Assembly: GCA_964495085.1 (NCBI GenBank)
Contig: CAZBUK010000130.1
Location: forward strand, 1 to 8,119
DNA: 8,119 nucleotides
Source of the DNA: CAZBUK01 sp964495085
GTDB lineage: Bacteria > Bacteroidota > Ignavibacteria > T3Sed10-11
Direction of reading: 5' to 3'
Positions within the stretch are counted from its first letter, which is position 1, and each line of letters opens with the position of its first letter. The notes beneath the pieces are model-generated. The model had not been told where the DNA came from and ran no database searches. It saw only the letters and a list, made by a program, of their open reading frames with translations. This document shows, in pieces, positions 1 to 7,854 of the stretch. The position numbers and the translations under genes are program-made.

Positions 1-355
1 TGTTTCCTTCGGTATCCAGAAAAACCGCCATATATCCGTACTCTTCGGTTATCCGGGTTTTCGGAACCAGTATTTTTCCTCCCGCCTTTTCGATCCGGTC
101 CAATACGACCTGCAGATCGGGATTCGCATTCAGGTAGACTGTCGTTCCGGTCGTGGAGGGAATATAGAACTCCGCATTAAAGCAGAGCGCACCGCCGATG
201 GTGCCGGGTTCAGTCGGAAACATTGCCATGTCGACTTCCTGGATACTCAGATCGACGAGTTCTATGCCGAATATCGTTTCATAGAACGTTTTCGCTCTCT
301 TAAGGTCTGAAACTGGAATCTCAAACCAGCTCACCGCATGTATCATCATTGACAT
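1..355 (-). CDS. VOC-superfamily protein (glyoxalase/bleomycin-resistance fold), C-terminus cut by window edge
   Basis: 118 codons are visible, starting MSMMIHAVSWFEIPVSDLK and ending at DTEGN at the window edge. The N-terminal WFEIPVSDLKRAKTFYE (residues 10-26) is the classic first beta strand and helix of small VOC proteins. FLDTEGN (112-118) is the conserved segment that normally precedes a last strand such as RIxLHS, so only about 8-12 residues should be missing. Residues 5-60 and 70-118 fit the two beta-alpha-beta-beta-beta modules. VOC proteins include metal-dependent lyases, dioxygenases and drug-binding proteins. No full set of glyoxalase I metal ligands is evident, so the substrate cannot be named. 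A soluble cytoplasmic protein is expected: no signal peptide is seen. The ATG at 355 was chosen over nearby ATGs at 349 and 346 because GAAAGG lies 8 bases upstream of it. It follows P1 in the same direction after 92 bases with no clear terminator, so co-transcription is possible but unproven. Confidence 0.87.
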   Translation of the reverse strand, partial: MSMMIHAVSWFEIPVSDLKRAKTFYETIFGIELVDLSIQEVDMAMFPTEPGTIGGALCFNAEFYIPSTTGTTVYLNANPDLQVVLDRIEKAGGKILVPKTRITEEYGYMAVFLDTEGN

Positions 356-447
356 TGTATCCGCCTTTCGTACGTTGTTGGTTCGGTTATTTAGCGTCCG
401 GATCTGTTTCCGCAGATATGTGGTATGTCGTCCTCTTATATTTTATT
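356..447. other. P1-VOC intergenic gap
   Basis: This is 92 bases of noncoding DNA. The only visible structure is a weak 5-bp hairpin: ATCTG at 402-406, a 6-base loop, and CAGAT at 413-417. It has no following T-run in either direction, so it is not a convincing terminator. I see no promoter that I can defend. Confidence 0.5.
364..369 (-). promoter_or_regulatory. Ribosome binding site of the VOC gene
   Basis: On the minus strand GAAAGG is followed by 8 bases and then ATG at 355-353. It selects the first of three closely spaced in-frame ATGs as the start. Confidence 0.55.
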
Positions 448-2808
448 CTATTCATATTTGAGATGATCCACCGGATTCGAGAGAGCGGTTTTGATCGCCT
501 GGTAGCTCACCGTGATGACGGCTATTGCAACTGCCAATCCGCCCGCAGCGACGAACACCCACAGGCTGATTTCGATGCGATGTACAAATTCCTGAAGCCA
601 GGTATGCATGATATAGTACGATACCGGTCCCGAGATAACGGCCGCGAGCAGGATCAGCCTGAGAAATTCCTTAGCGTGCAATCCGACCAGTCCGGTCACC
701 GTCGCACCGAGTACCTTCCTGATGCTCATCTCTTTTTTTCTCCGCTCTGCGGTGAAAGCGGACAGGCCGAACAATCCGAGAGACGAGATAAATATCGCGA
801 ATACAGCAAAGTAATTGGAGAGTTTACCGATTCGCATTTCGCTTCGGTACAGATTCGCGTACCTATCGTCGACGAAACTGTAGTCGAACGGGTAAGCCGG
901 ATTCACAGATTCATGAATGAGTTGAATGCGCTGTAGCGTACTTTTAATATCATCGGTCTGAACGCGTATATAGCCCGCATGCATCCAATTGTTTTGACGA
1001 TCAAGCATCATAAAGAGCGGTTCCACACGCGACCTGAGGTGGTCGTAGTTGAAATCCTTCAGGACGCCCGCTATTTCTAATTCATTTCTCCATATGGTGA
1101 CGGATCTTCCCACCGGATCGTCCATCTCCATAATTCTTGCCGCGGTTTCGTTGATGATTATCCTTGCAGAATCTGCGCCGAATTCGCGGGAGAATGAGCG
1201 TCCTCCATGGATTTCAAAACCGAGCGTTTCGATAAGATCGAAATCCACCATCATAGATTCGAAGAGTACGGGAGAGTCGGGGTTTTTTCCGGGCCAGCTA
1301 ATGCTGCTGGTATTGCTGCTTCTTCCCAGGAAATGGTGATTTGCTCTCGAGATGCCGGAAATCTCCGGGAGAGCCGACACCTCGCGCCGGAAGGATTCCC
1401 AATTAGCATGCAGCGCTCCTTCGATCGGAAAATATATCAGATTCTCTTTTTTATACCCGATATGCTTCGTCTGCAGAAATTGAACCTGTCGATGGATCAG
1501 GATCGTGGATACGATCAGCACAATCGAGAGGGTGAATTGAAATACGACCAGTCCCTTCCTGGTAAATACCTCGCGTGTCGATGACCGTATCTCCCCCTTC
1601 AGGGTTCTGACCGGATCGAATGCGGATAGATAGAACGCAGGGTAGCTTCCGGCGACGACTCCGGTAATTAAACCGATGCCTGCAAGTATAAGGATCATGG
1701 CAGGATTCAGGATTCTGAGCGTGATCTCTTTCCCCGTCAGGGAATTGAACGCCGGCAAAAGCAGCTCCACCAGGATCAGTCCCAGGATCAGCGCACAGAA
1801 GGATATCAGGATCGCTTCGCCGAGATACCTGCCGATGAGCGATCCTCTTCCCGCGCCGATCGATTTGCGTATGCCCACTTCCCGCGCGCGCATCGCCGAT
1901 TGGGCGGTGCTGAGATTCATAAAATTCACGCAGGCAATAAGCAGGATAAATAATGCGACGATCGAAAAAAGACGCACATACTCGATCCGTCCTCCCGCCG
2001 CCCGACCCTCTTCGAATCGCCCGTACAGATAGAGATCGGCATACGGGTACAGAAAAAGATCCACCACCGAGCCCTCATTCCGCTCCTTGATAAAATCTTT
2101 GATCTTGTCATCCACCGCGGCGGGATCCGCACCCTTGCGAAGCTTCGCCAGCGTACGCGGTCCGTTCGACGCCCAGCTGGTTGTCCAGGCATTATTATTT
2201 TCGAATACCTTGAATGGAAGTATGAAGTCGAACTGCAGCGTCGATGTCGCCGGGAATTTCTTAAACACTCCTGCTATCCTGTACTGAGTCGAGCCGTCGA
2301 CCGTGACCGTGCGGTCGAGCGCCGGACGATCTCCGAACAGCTTTTCCGCTAGTTCGTCCGAGATGACGACGGAATTTGTTTCCTTCAACCAGTGCTCGGG
2401 ATTGCCCGCAAGGATATCAAAGGTGAGTATCCTGAATATATCCGGCCGCGCATATATGCCACCGGTTTTAATCGAATGGTCGTCCTCTGAAAACAGGTAC
2501 TGGATGCTCCATGAAAGCGTCGCCGCATACTCTATCTCCGGGATCTCTTCAACCAATGCAGGGGCAAGCAGACCCGGCGTTGCCTGGGTAGTGAATATGT
2601 TGCCGTTCGCGTAAACCTGATGTTCCATTACCTGGTATATCCGGTCGAGGTCGTCGTGGAAACGGTTGATATTTACCTCATCGAGCACCCAGAGCAGAAT
2701 GAGGACGCTGCAGGCAAGTCCGATGGAGAGTCCGGAAACGTTTATGAAAAACGAGCTCTTGTGCCTCGCGAAATTTCGAATTGCGGTTTTGATATAATTT
2801 GTAAACAT
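448..2808 (-). CDS. MacB/FtsX-type ABC transporter permease, duplicated 8-TM form (P1)
   Basis: 786 residues. Membrane subunit of an ABC transporter of the MacB/LolCE type, expected in the inner membrane and energised by a separate ATPase. The layout reads as: TM1 about 21-43; extracytoplasmic MacB_PCD-like domain 44-278; TM2 279-299, TM3 331-352, TM4 371-391; then the second half with TM5 418-438, second extracytoplasmic domain 439-660, TM6 663-684, TM7 715-735, TM8 746-766. Each half has the conserved cytoplasmic loop after its first FtsX helix, REVGIRKSIGA (308-318) and KEMSIRKVLGA (692-702), a likely contact site for the ATPase. Each half ends in a related motif, DPVRTLKGE (398-406) and NPVDHLKYE (778-786). 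The start at 2808 is supported by AGAGG 8 bases upstream; the stop is TAG. It is the last permease of the array, separated from P2 by a heptanucleotide repeat. Substrate unknown. The family call is firm; any specific role would be a guess. Confidence 0.95.
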   Translation of the reverse strand: MFTNYIKTAIRNFARHKSSFFINVSGLSIGLACSVLILLWVLDEVNINRFHDDLDRIYQVMEHQVYANGNIFTTQATPGLLAPALVEEIPEIEYAATLSWSIQYLFSEDDHSIKTGGIYARPDIFRILTFDILAGNPEHWLKETNSVVISDELAEKLFGDRPALDRTVTVDGSTQYRIAGVFKKFPATSTLQFDFILPFKVFENNNAWTTSWASNGPRTLAKLRKGADPAAVDDKIKDFIKERNEGSVVDLFLYPYADLYLYGRFEEGRAAGGRIEYVRLFSIVALFILLIACVNFMNLSTAQSAMRAREVGIRKSIGAGRGSLIGRYLGEAILISFCALILGLILVELLLPAFNSLTGKEITLRILNPAMILILAGIGLITGVVAGSYPAFYLSAFDPVRTLKGEIRSSTREVFTRKGLVVFQFTLSIVLIVSTILIHRQVQFLQTKHIGYKKENLIYFPIEGALHANWESFRREVSALPEISGISRANHHFLGRSSNTSSISWPGKNPDSPVLFESMMVDFDLIETLGFEIHGGRSFSREFGADSARIIINETAARIMEMDDPVGRSVTIWRNELEIAGVLKDFNYDHLRSRVEPLFMMLDRQNNWMHAGYIRVQTDDIKSTLQRIQLIHESVNPAYPFDYSFVDDRYANLYRSEMRIGKLSNYFAVFAIFISSLGLFGLSAFTAERRKKEMSIRKVLGATVTGLVGLHAKEFLRLILLAAVISGPVSYYIMHTWLQEFVHRIEISLWVFVAAGGLAVAIAVITVSYQAIKTALSNPVDHLKYE

Positions 2809-2816
2809 AACATCTG

Positions 2817-2821
2817 CCTCT
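2817..2821 (-). promoter_or_regulatory. Ribosome binding site of P1
   Basis: AGAGG on the minus strand, 8 bases before the ATG of P1. It lies just downstream of the repeat array in transcript order and fixes the P1 start. An AT-rich stretch between the array and this site (2822-2835, minus strand AGAATATTAAAGCA) could hold a -10-like element, but no matching -35 is seen. Confidence 0.6.
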
Positions 2822-2835
2822 TGCTTTAATATTCT

Positions 2836-2975
2836 GTCTTCCGTCTTCTGTCTTCTGTCTTCCGCCTTCAGTCCTCCGCCTTTAGTCTTCCGCTCTCAGT
2901 CTTCCGCCTTCAATCTTCCGTCTTCAGTCTTCTGTCTTCTGTCTCCTGACTCCTGTCTTCTGTCTCCTGCTTCTA
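2836..2975. repeat. Degenerate heptanucleotide tandem repeat, 20 units in unbroken 7-base register
   Basis: The plus strand divides into 20 consecutive 7-base units of consensus GTCTTCY (minus strand RGAAGAC) with no insertion or deletion. Ten units begin with exact GTCTTC (at 2836, 2843, 2850, 2857, 2885, 2899, 2920, 2927, 2934 and 2955). The central part (2857-2926) has a second-order period: five 14-base pairs of the form GTCTTCC+GCCTTCA. Both sides of it carry the simpler GTCTTCT or GTCTCCT units. The coding-sense strand is strongly purine-rich. The array fills most of the P2-P1 gap and does not enter either gene. Heptanucleotide tandem repeats between genes are known in other bacteria, for example cyanobacterial STRR sequences. 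Function here is unknown; replication slippage can explain the structure. Confidence 0.95.
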
Positions 2976-2992
2976 AATCCCCACATCCAGTA

Positions 2993-5413
2993 CTATTCAT
3001 ACCTTAAGGACTCAACAGGATTTGCGAGCGCTGTTCGTATCGTTTGATAGCTCACCGCGAGTAACGCAACGAGCAGAACGCATGAAATCGCGAACGCAAA
3101 CGTACCGAATCCTATCTGCACCCGGTATGCGTAATCCTGCAGCCATGCACTCAGGATAAAGTAGACGAACGGGACGGCTATAAGTCCGGCAACGATCACC
3201 AGCTTGATAAATTCCATCACGAACATACCGGCGATCCCGTTCACCGATGCGCCCAATACCTTGCGAATGCCTATTTCCTTTGTTCGCCGTTCAGCGGTAA
3301 ACGCCGCAAGCGAGAATAATCCCAAACAGGCAATCCCGATTGCAAGTCCCGCCGAGTACCCGGCGATTCGGCCCATACGTTCCTCTGCAAGGTATTGTCG
3401 TTGAATGTCGTCGTCGAGGAAGGTAAAGCGCAGCGGTAGTCCGGGCGAAACCGACTCCCATGCCTGTTCGATCGCATGGATTGTCGAAGGTACGTTTTCC
3501 GGGCGTATCCGGACATTGATCCAGCGTTTCCCCGTCACGGCACCGCCGTCGATGTTCTCTATGCCGCCTGCGATGGGAGCGGGAGTGAGTGCAAGCAGGA
3601 GAGGCATAACCGGCGTATGGAGCGATTGAAAATTGAAGTCCTTCACGACGCCGATAACCCGGTGTGTCGGAAACTGTGAACCGGGCAGACTCCGACCCAA
3701 CGGATCATCCCATCCGTATTGTCTCGCGAAGGTTTCGTTCACGATGACTGCTTCAGAGAGGTCGGCTGAATTGTCCGGTAAAAAATTTCTTCCCGCGGTA
3801 ATTTCGAGGCCCATCGTAGGAATGAATGCATGATCGACCGTCGTGCCGTAAAACTCCCGGTAGGATCCGTCGACGGCGGTATAGCCGAGCTTCGCCCATT
3901 GTTTTCCGAAAGTGGCGGCGGATCCGCTCAGGTCGACGATCCCCGGGATGCCGGCTAGTTCGGTCCTGAATAGCCCGAGGAGTTGCTCGCTCTCCTCGCC
4001 GGTCCTTCCCGATTGAACGACAACGACCTGTTCCTTTGTATAGCCGAGATCGGTCGAGCGCATGTGATCGAGCTGTCTGATCATGATCGTTGCGGCGGCG
4101 ATCAGGAAAACCGAGATTGCGAACTGCGTGACGATCATCGCTCTTCGGATCGAGTCCTTGCCCCGGATAAGCTTCGAGCCGCGCATCGCGCTGATCGGGC
4201 TGTAGGCCGACAGGATGATGGCGGGATAACTCCCCGCAATGGTACCGACGATCAGCGTCAATGTGAGAAGCGTTGCGATCGTAATCGCATCGTAGCTGAA
4301 CGAAAGACGGACGTTCGCAAGCACGTTGAATGTCGGAAGGAACAGTTCAGCGAGAGCAATGCCGAAAATCGCCGCGATCATGCTCAAGAGGACAGATTCT
4401 CCCCAGAACTGGCGCTGTACGTCTAGTCGGTGCGCTCCGAGCACCTTGCGGATTCCAATCTCCTTCGCCCGCGTCATCGATCTGCCGACGGCGAGGATCA
4501 TGAAATTGATACATGCGATTAGCAGCACGAGTACCGCGATTCCCGCGAGCGTGTACGAATACATCGGACTGCTCGTCGCCTCGATTCCGTCGCTGTAGCG
4601 GGGATTCAGATGTATGTCGGTAACCGGTTGAAGATAGAGATATACGAGGTCCTCCTCGAATACCTGATTATAGTACGTCAGCGCCGATGCGGTTATAGAC
4701 CGTTCGAGTTCGGCCGGGTCTGCGGTCGGAGCGAGTTTGAAGTAGGTTTCGTTGATGATGATACCCCAGGTTTGCAGCGCACGTTCGGAGAACAAGTCGG
4801 CAAGCGTAGCGTAAGGAAGCAGCATATCGAAGCGGATGCTCGAATTTGTAGGGATGTCGCGGGCTACGGCGCTGACGAAGAAATCGAGGAATTTATTCCC
4901 GAATTGCACCGAGATGCGCTCGCCCGCGGCGTCGGTTCTCCCGAAAAGTTTACGGGCCGTCGATTCCGTAATGACGATCGAATTTACGGATTCCAGAGCG
5001 CTTGCCGGATCTCCGTGAAGCAGCGGAAATGAGAATATCGAGAGAATCGACGGGTCGGCATGATGCACGCGTTCGGTAAAGGTCTCATCACCCGCCTTGA
5101 TCACGACCGTACGGGCGAATATACGTGCAAACGCCTCGATCTCGGGATGCATGTCCCGAAGGGTCGGTCCGAGCGGTACGGGCGTGGTCGCGAACCAGTA
5201 CGCGTCGCGGGTCATCTCTTTCTCATGCTGGATTACCCTGTAGATGCGATCTGCATCGTCGTGGAACCGGTCGTACGTCCATTCGTGCCTGACGAAGGTA
5301 TAGATCATGAGACAGCACGCGATGCCGACCGCTAGTCCGGCGATGTTGATCACCGTGTATCCGCGCTGGCGGATCAGATTCCGGAACGCTACCTTGAAGA
5401 AATTTTTTATCAT
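2993..5413 (-). CDS. MacB/FtsX-type ABC transporter permease, duplicated 8-TM form (P2)
   Basis: 806 residues, the longest of the three. It has the same fused-dimer design: TM1 about 21-41 containing NIAGLAVGIACCLMIY; first extracytoplasmic domain 42-284; TM2 285-306, TM3 338-360, TM4 377-400; TM5 424-444; second extracytoplasmic domain 445-683; TM6 684-705, TM7 734-754, TM8 769-788. The cytoplasmic loop motif occurs twice almost unchanged, KEIGIRKVLGA at 317-327 and at 712-722. The second is preceded by FTAERR, as in P1. The protein ends NPVESLRYE. Compared with P1 it has extra residues in the second extracytoplasmic domain, around a Gly/Ala/Pro-rich stretch at 608-627. The start at 5413 has GAAGG 6 bases upstream; the stop is TAG. 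It follows P3 by only 34 bases, so the two are probably translated from one mRNA. Its 3' end shares a 27-base exact repeat with the relic upstream of P3. It may pair with a common ATPase alone or with its neighbours; this cannot be decided from sequence. Confidence 0.95.
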   Translation of the reverse strand: MIKNFFKVAFRNLIRQRGYTVINIAGLAVGIACCLMIYTFVRHEWTYDRFHDDADRIYRVIQHEKEMTRDAYWFATTPVPLGPTLRDMHPEIEAFARIFARTVVIKAGDETFTERVHHADPSILSIFSFPLLHGDPASALESVNSIVITESTARKLFGRTDAAGERISVQFGNKFLDFFVSAVARDIPTNSSIRFDMLLPYATLADLFSERALQTWGIIINETYFKLAPTADPAELERSITASALTYYNQVFEEDLVYLYLQPVTDIHLNPRYSDGIEATSSPMYSYTLAGIAVLVLLIACINFMILAVGRSMTRAKEIGIRKVLGAHRLDVQRQFWGESVLLSMIAAIFGIALAELFLPTFNVLANVRLSFSYDAITIATLLTLTLIVGTIAGSYPAIILSAYSPISAMRGSKLIRGKDSIRRAMIVTQFAISVFLIAAATIMIRQLDHMRSTDLGYTKEQVVVVQSGRTGEESEQLLGLFRTELAGIPGIVDLSGSAATFGKQWAKLGYTAVDGSYREFYGTTVDHAFIPTMGLEITAGRNFLPDNSADLSEAVIVNETFARQYGWDDPLGRSLPGSQFPTHRVIGVVKDFNFQSLHTPVMPLLLALTPAPIAGGIENIDGGAVTGKRWINVRIRPENVPSTIHAIEQAWESVSPGLPLRFTFLDDDIQRQYLAEERMGRIAGYSAGLAIGIACLGLFSLAAFTAERRTKEIGIRKVLGASVNGIAGMFVMEFIKLVIVAGLIAVPFVYFILSAWLQDYAYRVQIGFGTFAFAISCVLLVALLAVSYQTIRTALANPVESLRYE

Positions 5414-5419
5414 ACGATA

Positions 5420-5424
5420 CCTTC
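5420..5424 (-). promoter_or_regulatory. Ribosome binding site of P2
   Basis: GAAGG on the minus strand, 6 bases before the P2 ATG, inside the 34-base P3-P2 gap. It supports the start at 5413 and independent ribosome loading within a shared transcript. Confidence 0.65.
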
Positions 5425-5447
5425 AGAATAATGTTTGACTGGATTCT

Positions 5448-7817
5448 CTATTCGTATCTGAGCGCATCGACGGGATTCGATGTTGCGACTTTCAATACCT
5501 GCGTGCTCACTGTGATCAATCCGACGATGAAGGTCAGCAGAGTTGCCAGGACGAGGTGCCAGACAGTCACCTCGACGTGATGGGTGAATACGCTTTCGAG
5601 CAGGGTGCCGACCGAAAAGTATCCGGCGGCTGCCGCGGCGCAGGAAGCGATGAAAAGTATGATAACGATCTCCCTGTTCAGCAGTTTCATGATGGTCGGT
5701 ACTCCCGCACCGAGGACCTTCCTGATTCCGATCTCCTTTGTTCGTCTGAGAATGATCAGCGAGCTGAGAGCATATAATCCCAGCGAGGCGATGGAGATAG
5801 CGGTGAACGATACATACTGAAAGACGAGCTTTATGCTTGCGTTGACATTGATCGCGTCCCGTACCGATTCATCCTGGTAAAATCCTTCGTACGGAATATC
5901 CGGTCTCAGCCTCATCCATTCGCGTCTGAGGAACTCGTTCATTTCATTCAGATTGGGGAGCGATGTGCGGACAACCATATAGCGGTAGTGCTGGGGATCC
6001 GCCATCCGCAGGATTACCGGATCGGAGGGATTCCAGAGTCCGCGGTTGTACACATCCTGCACGACCCCGATCACGCTGTACCGCAGCGAATCGACCGTAA
6101 TCTGTTTTCCGACGGGGTCGGTCCAGCCCAATTCTCTCGCAACCATCTCGCCGATGACGACGGATTCTGATATATCCGTTCCGAGATCGGGGTCGAAATC
6201 CCTGCCGCTCAGAAGATTTAATCCCATGGTATGCAGATAATCTTCCCCGACGTTCAGTACGGCAACCGGGAACTCCCGACCTTCAGCCGAGGCGCGCAGC
6301 GACAGACTGTTGTAAATGAGCTGATGCTGGGTTCCCGCGACGCCGAGCGCGTTCGGATTCTGCGCGACCGCGTGCCGGTATGCGTCGAAGATCCCTGTCC
6401 TCTGGAGAGGTACACCGATCACCTGTTCGGGATTGTAACCATGATCGATACTCTCAAAATACGACGCATTGTGAGTGAAGACGACCCCGCCGATGATCGT
6501 CATCGAGGAAACGGCGAACTGGAATATGAGTACCGTCCTTATGATCCAATGCGAGCCCGACAACCGTATCTTATTCTGAAATATATCGACGGGCTTCAGT
6601 CTGCCGACGAAGAACGCCGGATACGATGCAGCGACTGCGCTGAGGAAGATGAGAACTCCCGCGAGAAAGATGAGCAGTCCCCGGTTTCCCGCATAGCTGA
6701 GTTCGAGCGTGATTTCACTCCAGAGATTGCTGTAGGCGGGCACGAGAAATTCTGCAAGAACCAGCGCGATGGCCAGAGCGACCAGGCACAACAACAGGTT
6801 CTCGCTGAAAAATTGTACCGCTATATGCCACTTTCCGCCTCCAAGCACTTTCCGGACTCCGACTTCCTTTAACCGAATCCCCGAGAATGCAAGCGACGTA
6901 TTCATGAAATTAAATGCAGCCGTCAACAGTAACAGAATCGCGATGATCGAGGGTCCGAGCACTGCGGCGGGGTGGATTCCCTCACGAAGCATATCCGCAC
7001 GGAGATAGCGTGCGCGGCCGGCGGCTTCGGGAAAATGGTCGAAGTAGAACCGCACGACCGGCAGGTCCGGCAGTGCTGCATTCTGCGGTGCGATGTAAGC
7101 ATCGAGATGGGCGGTAACCTCCCGGATGTCCGACGAAGGGAGCAGCTGCACGAATGTTTCGTTCGACCATAAGTCCCATGTATCTTCTGCGGTTCCGCTC
7201 AATTCGAGGAGTTCGGAATACGGAAGGAGCACATCGAACTGCAGGGAGGACTGCTCCGGTATATCGCCGAGGACCGCGCCGATCAGATAGGTTTTCGAAG
7301 TACCGCTGCCGTAAGAGAGCGTCAATTGCTTATCGAGCACATCCGCCGATCCGAAATATTTATGAGCCAATCGGGCCGTAATGAGAATCCGGCCCGGTTC
7401 ATTGAGTGCCGCTTCCGAACCCGCGATCACCGGGAAGGTGAACATGTCCAGGAACGGTTTGTCGACGAAGTAGATCTGTTCGTTAAAGATTTTATCTTCG
7501 AAGCGGAGCGCACCGATGGAATAGAGCACCCGCGCAGCGTGCCGGATCCCGGGGACGTCGCGGATGAGCGCGGGTCCGAGTGGCCGGGGGGTGATCCCGT
7601 ACGCTATCTCCCGGTCGTTGAGCAGAATAACCGATCGGGCGACGTAGATTTCTTCCGCATGAGCATGAAACCTGTCGAAACCGCGCGCGAAATCGTAGTT
7701 GAGATAAGCGACGATCGCGATCGCCATGGCGAGACTGAGCGCAAATATATTTATAAACGCATACAACTTTTTGGCGCGAAAGGTTCTGAAGGCGATTTTG
7801 AAAAACCGGACGATCAT
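5448..7817 (-). CDS. Divergent MacB/FtsX-type ABC transporter permease, duplicated 8-TM form (P3)
   Basis: 789 residues, the first intact permease in transcript order. Predicted layout: TM1 about 20-40; extracytoplasmic domain 41-285; TM2 286-306, TM3 338-360, TM4 378-398; TM5 425-446; second extracytoplasmic domain 447-663; TM6 664-684, TM7 715-737, TM8 751-772. The loop motifs are KEVGVRKVLGG (317-327) and KEIGIRKVLGA (694-704), and the C-terminus is NPVDALRYE. It is the most diverged copy. TM1 reads NIFALSLAMAIAIVAY, where P1 and P2 keep a GLxxGxAC core. The FTAERR before the second loop is replaced by IILRR. The first-half end is KPVDIFQNK rather than an LKGE-like tail. The start at 7817 is preceded by GGAG with an 8-base spacer; the stop is TAG. 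Its ATG overlaps by ATGA the end of a reading frame coming out of the broken upstream permease. No stop or frameshift is present, and motif conservation argues that it is functional. Confidence 0.94.
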   Translation of the reverse strand: MIVRFFKIAFRTFRAKKLYAFINIFALSLAMAIAIVAYLNYDFARGFDRFHAHAEEIYVARSVILLNDREIAYGITPRPLGPALIRDVPGIRHAARVLYSIGALRFEDKIFNEQIYFVDKPFLDMFTFPVIAGSEAALNEPGRILITARLAHKYFGSADVLDKQLTLSYGSGTSKTYLIGAVLGDIPEQSSLQFDVLLPYSELLELSGTAEDTWDLWSNETFVQLLPSSDIREVTAHLDAYIAPQNAALPDLPVVRFYFDHFPEAAGRARYLRADMLREGIHPAAVLGPSIIAILLLLTAAFNFMNTSLAFSGIRLKEVGVRKVLGGGKWHIAVQFFSENLLLCLVALAIALVLAEFLVPAYSNLWSEITLELSYAGNRGLLIFLAGVLIFLSAVAASYPAFFVGRLKPVDIFQNKIRLSGSHWIIRTVLIFQFAVSSMTIIGGVVFTHNASYFESIDHGYNPEQVIGVPLQRTGIFDAYRHAVAQNPNALGVAGTQHQLIYNSLSLRASAEGREFPVAVLNVGEDYLHTMGLNLLSGRDFDPDLGTDISESVVIGEMVARELGWTDPVGKQITVDSLRYSVIGVVQDVYNRGLWNPSDPVILRMADPQHYRYMVVRTSLPNLNEMNEFLRREWMRLRPDIPYEGFYQDESVRDAINVNASIKLVFQYVSFTAISIASLGLYALSSLIILRRTKEIGIRKVLGAGVPTIMKLLNREIVIILFIASCAAAAAGYFSVGTLLESVFTHHVEVTVWHLVLATLLTFIVGLITVSTQVLKVATSNPVDALRYE

Positions 7818-7825
7818 ATCCGTAT

Positions 7826-7829
7826 CTCC
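7826..7829 (-). promoter_or_regulatory. Ribosome binding site of P3
   Basis: GGAG on the minus strand, 8 bases before the P3 ATG. This supports the 7817 start independently of any coupling to the upstream relic frame. Confidence 0.55.
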
Positions 7830-7854
7830 ATGCTGTAACGGGTGAATGTTATCA

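Noticed and set aside
402..417. Terminator between P1 and the VOC gene
   Set aside because: The stem is only 5 bp and no T-run follows on the transcribed strand.
349..936. Long plus-strand open frame (195 codons) over the P1 3' end
   Set aside because: It is antisense to P1, has no recognisable motif, and its sequence is the mirror of conserved permease codons. P1 explains the region fully.
1926..2192. Second minus-strand frame of 88 codons within P1
   Set aside because: Out-of-frame overlap with an uninterrupted, motif-bearing P1 frame; Arg-rich with no family signature.
2836..2975. CRISPR array
   Set aside because: Units are 7 bases and contiguous with no unique spacers, and there are no cas genes. 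It is a simple tandem repeat.
3983..4426. Plus-strand open frame of 147 codons inside P2
   Set aside because: Same type of antisense shadow, rich in Arg, Asp and Glu with no domain; overlaps conserved FtsX helices of P2.
6231..6872. Plus-strand open frame of 213 codons inside P3
   Set aside because: Antisense shadow: charged low-complexity translation (many Asp/Glu/Arg) typical of reading a membrane-protein gene backwards, and no ribosome site of note.
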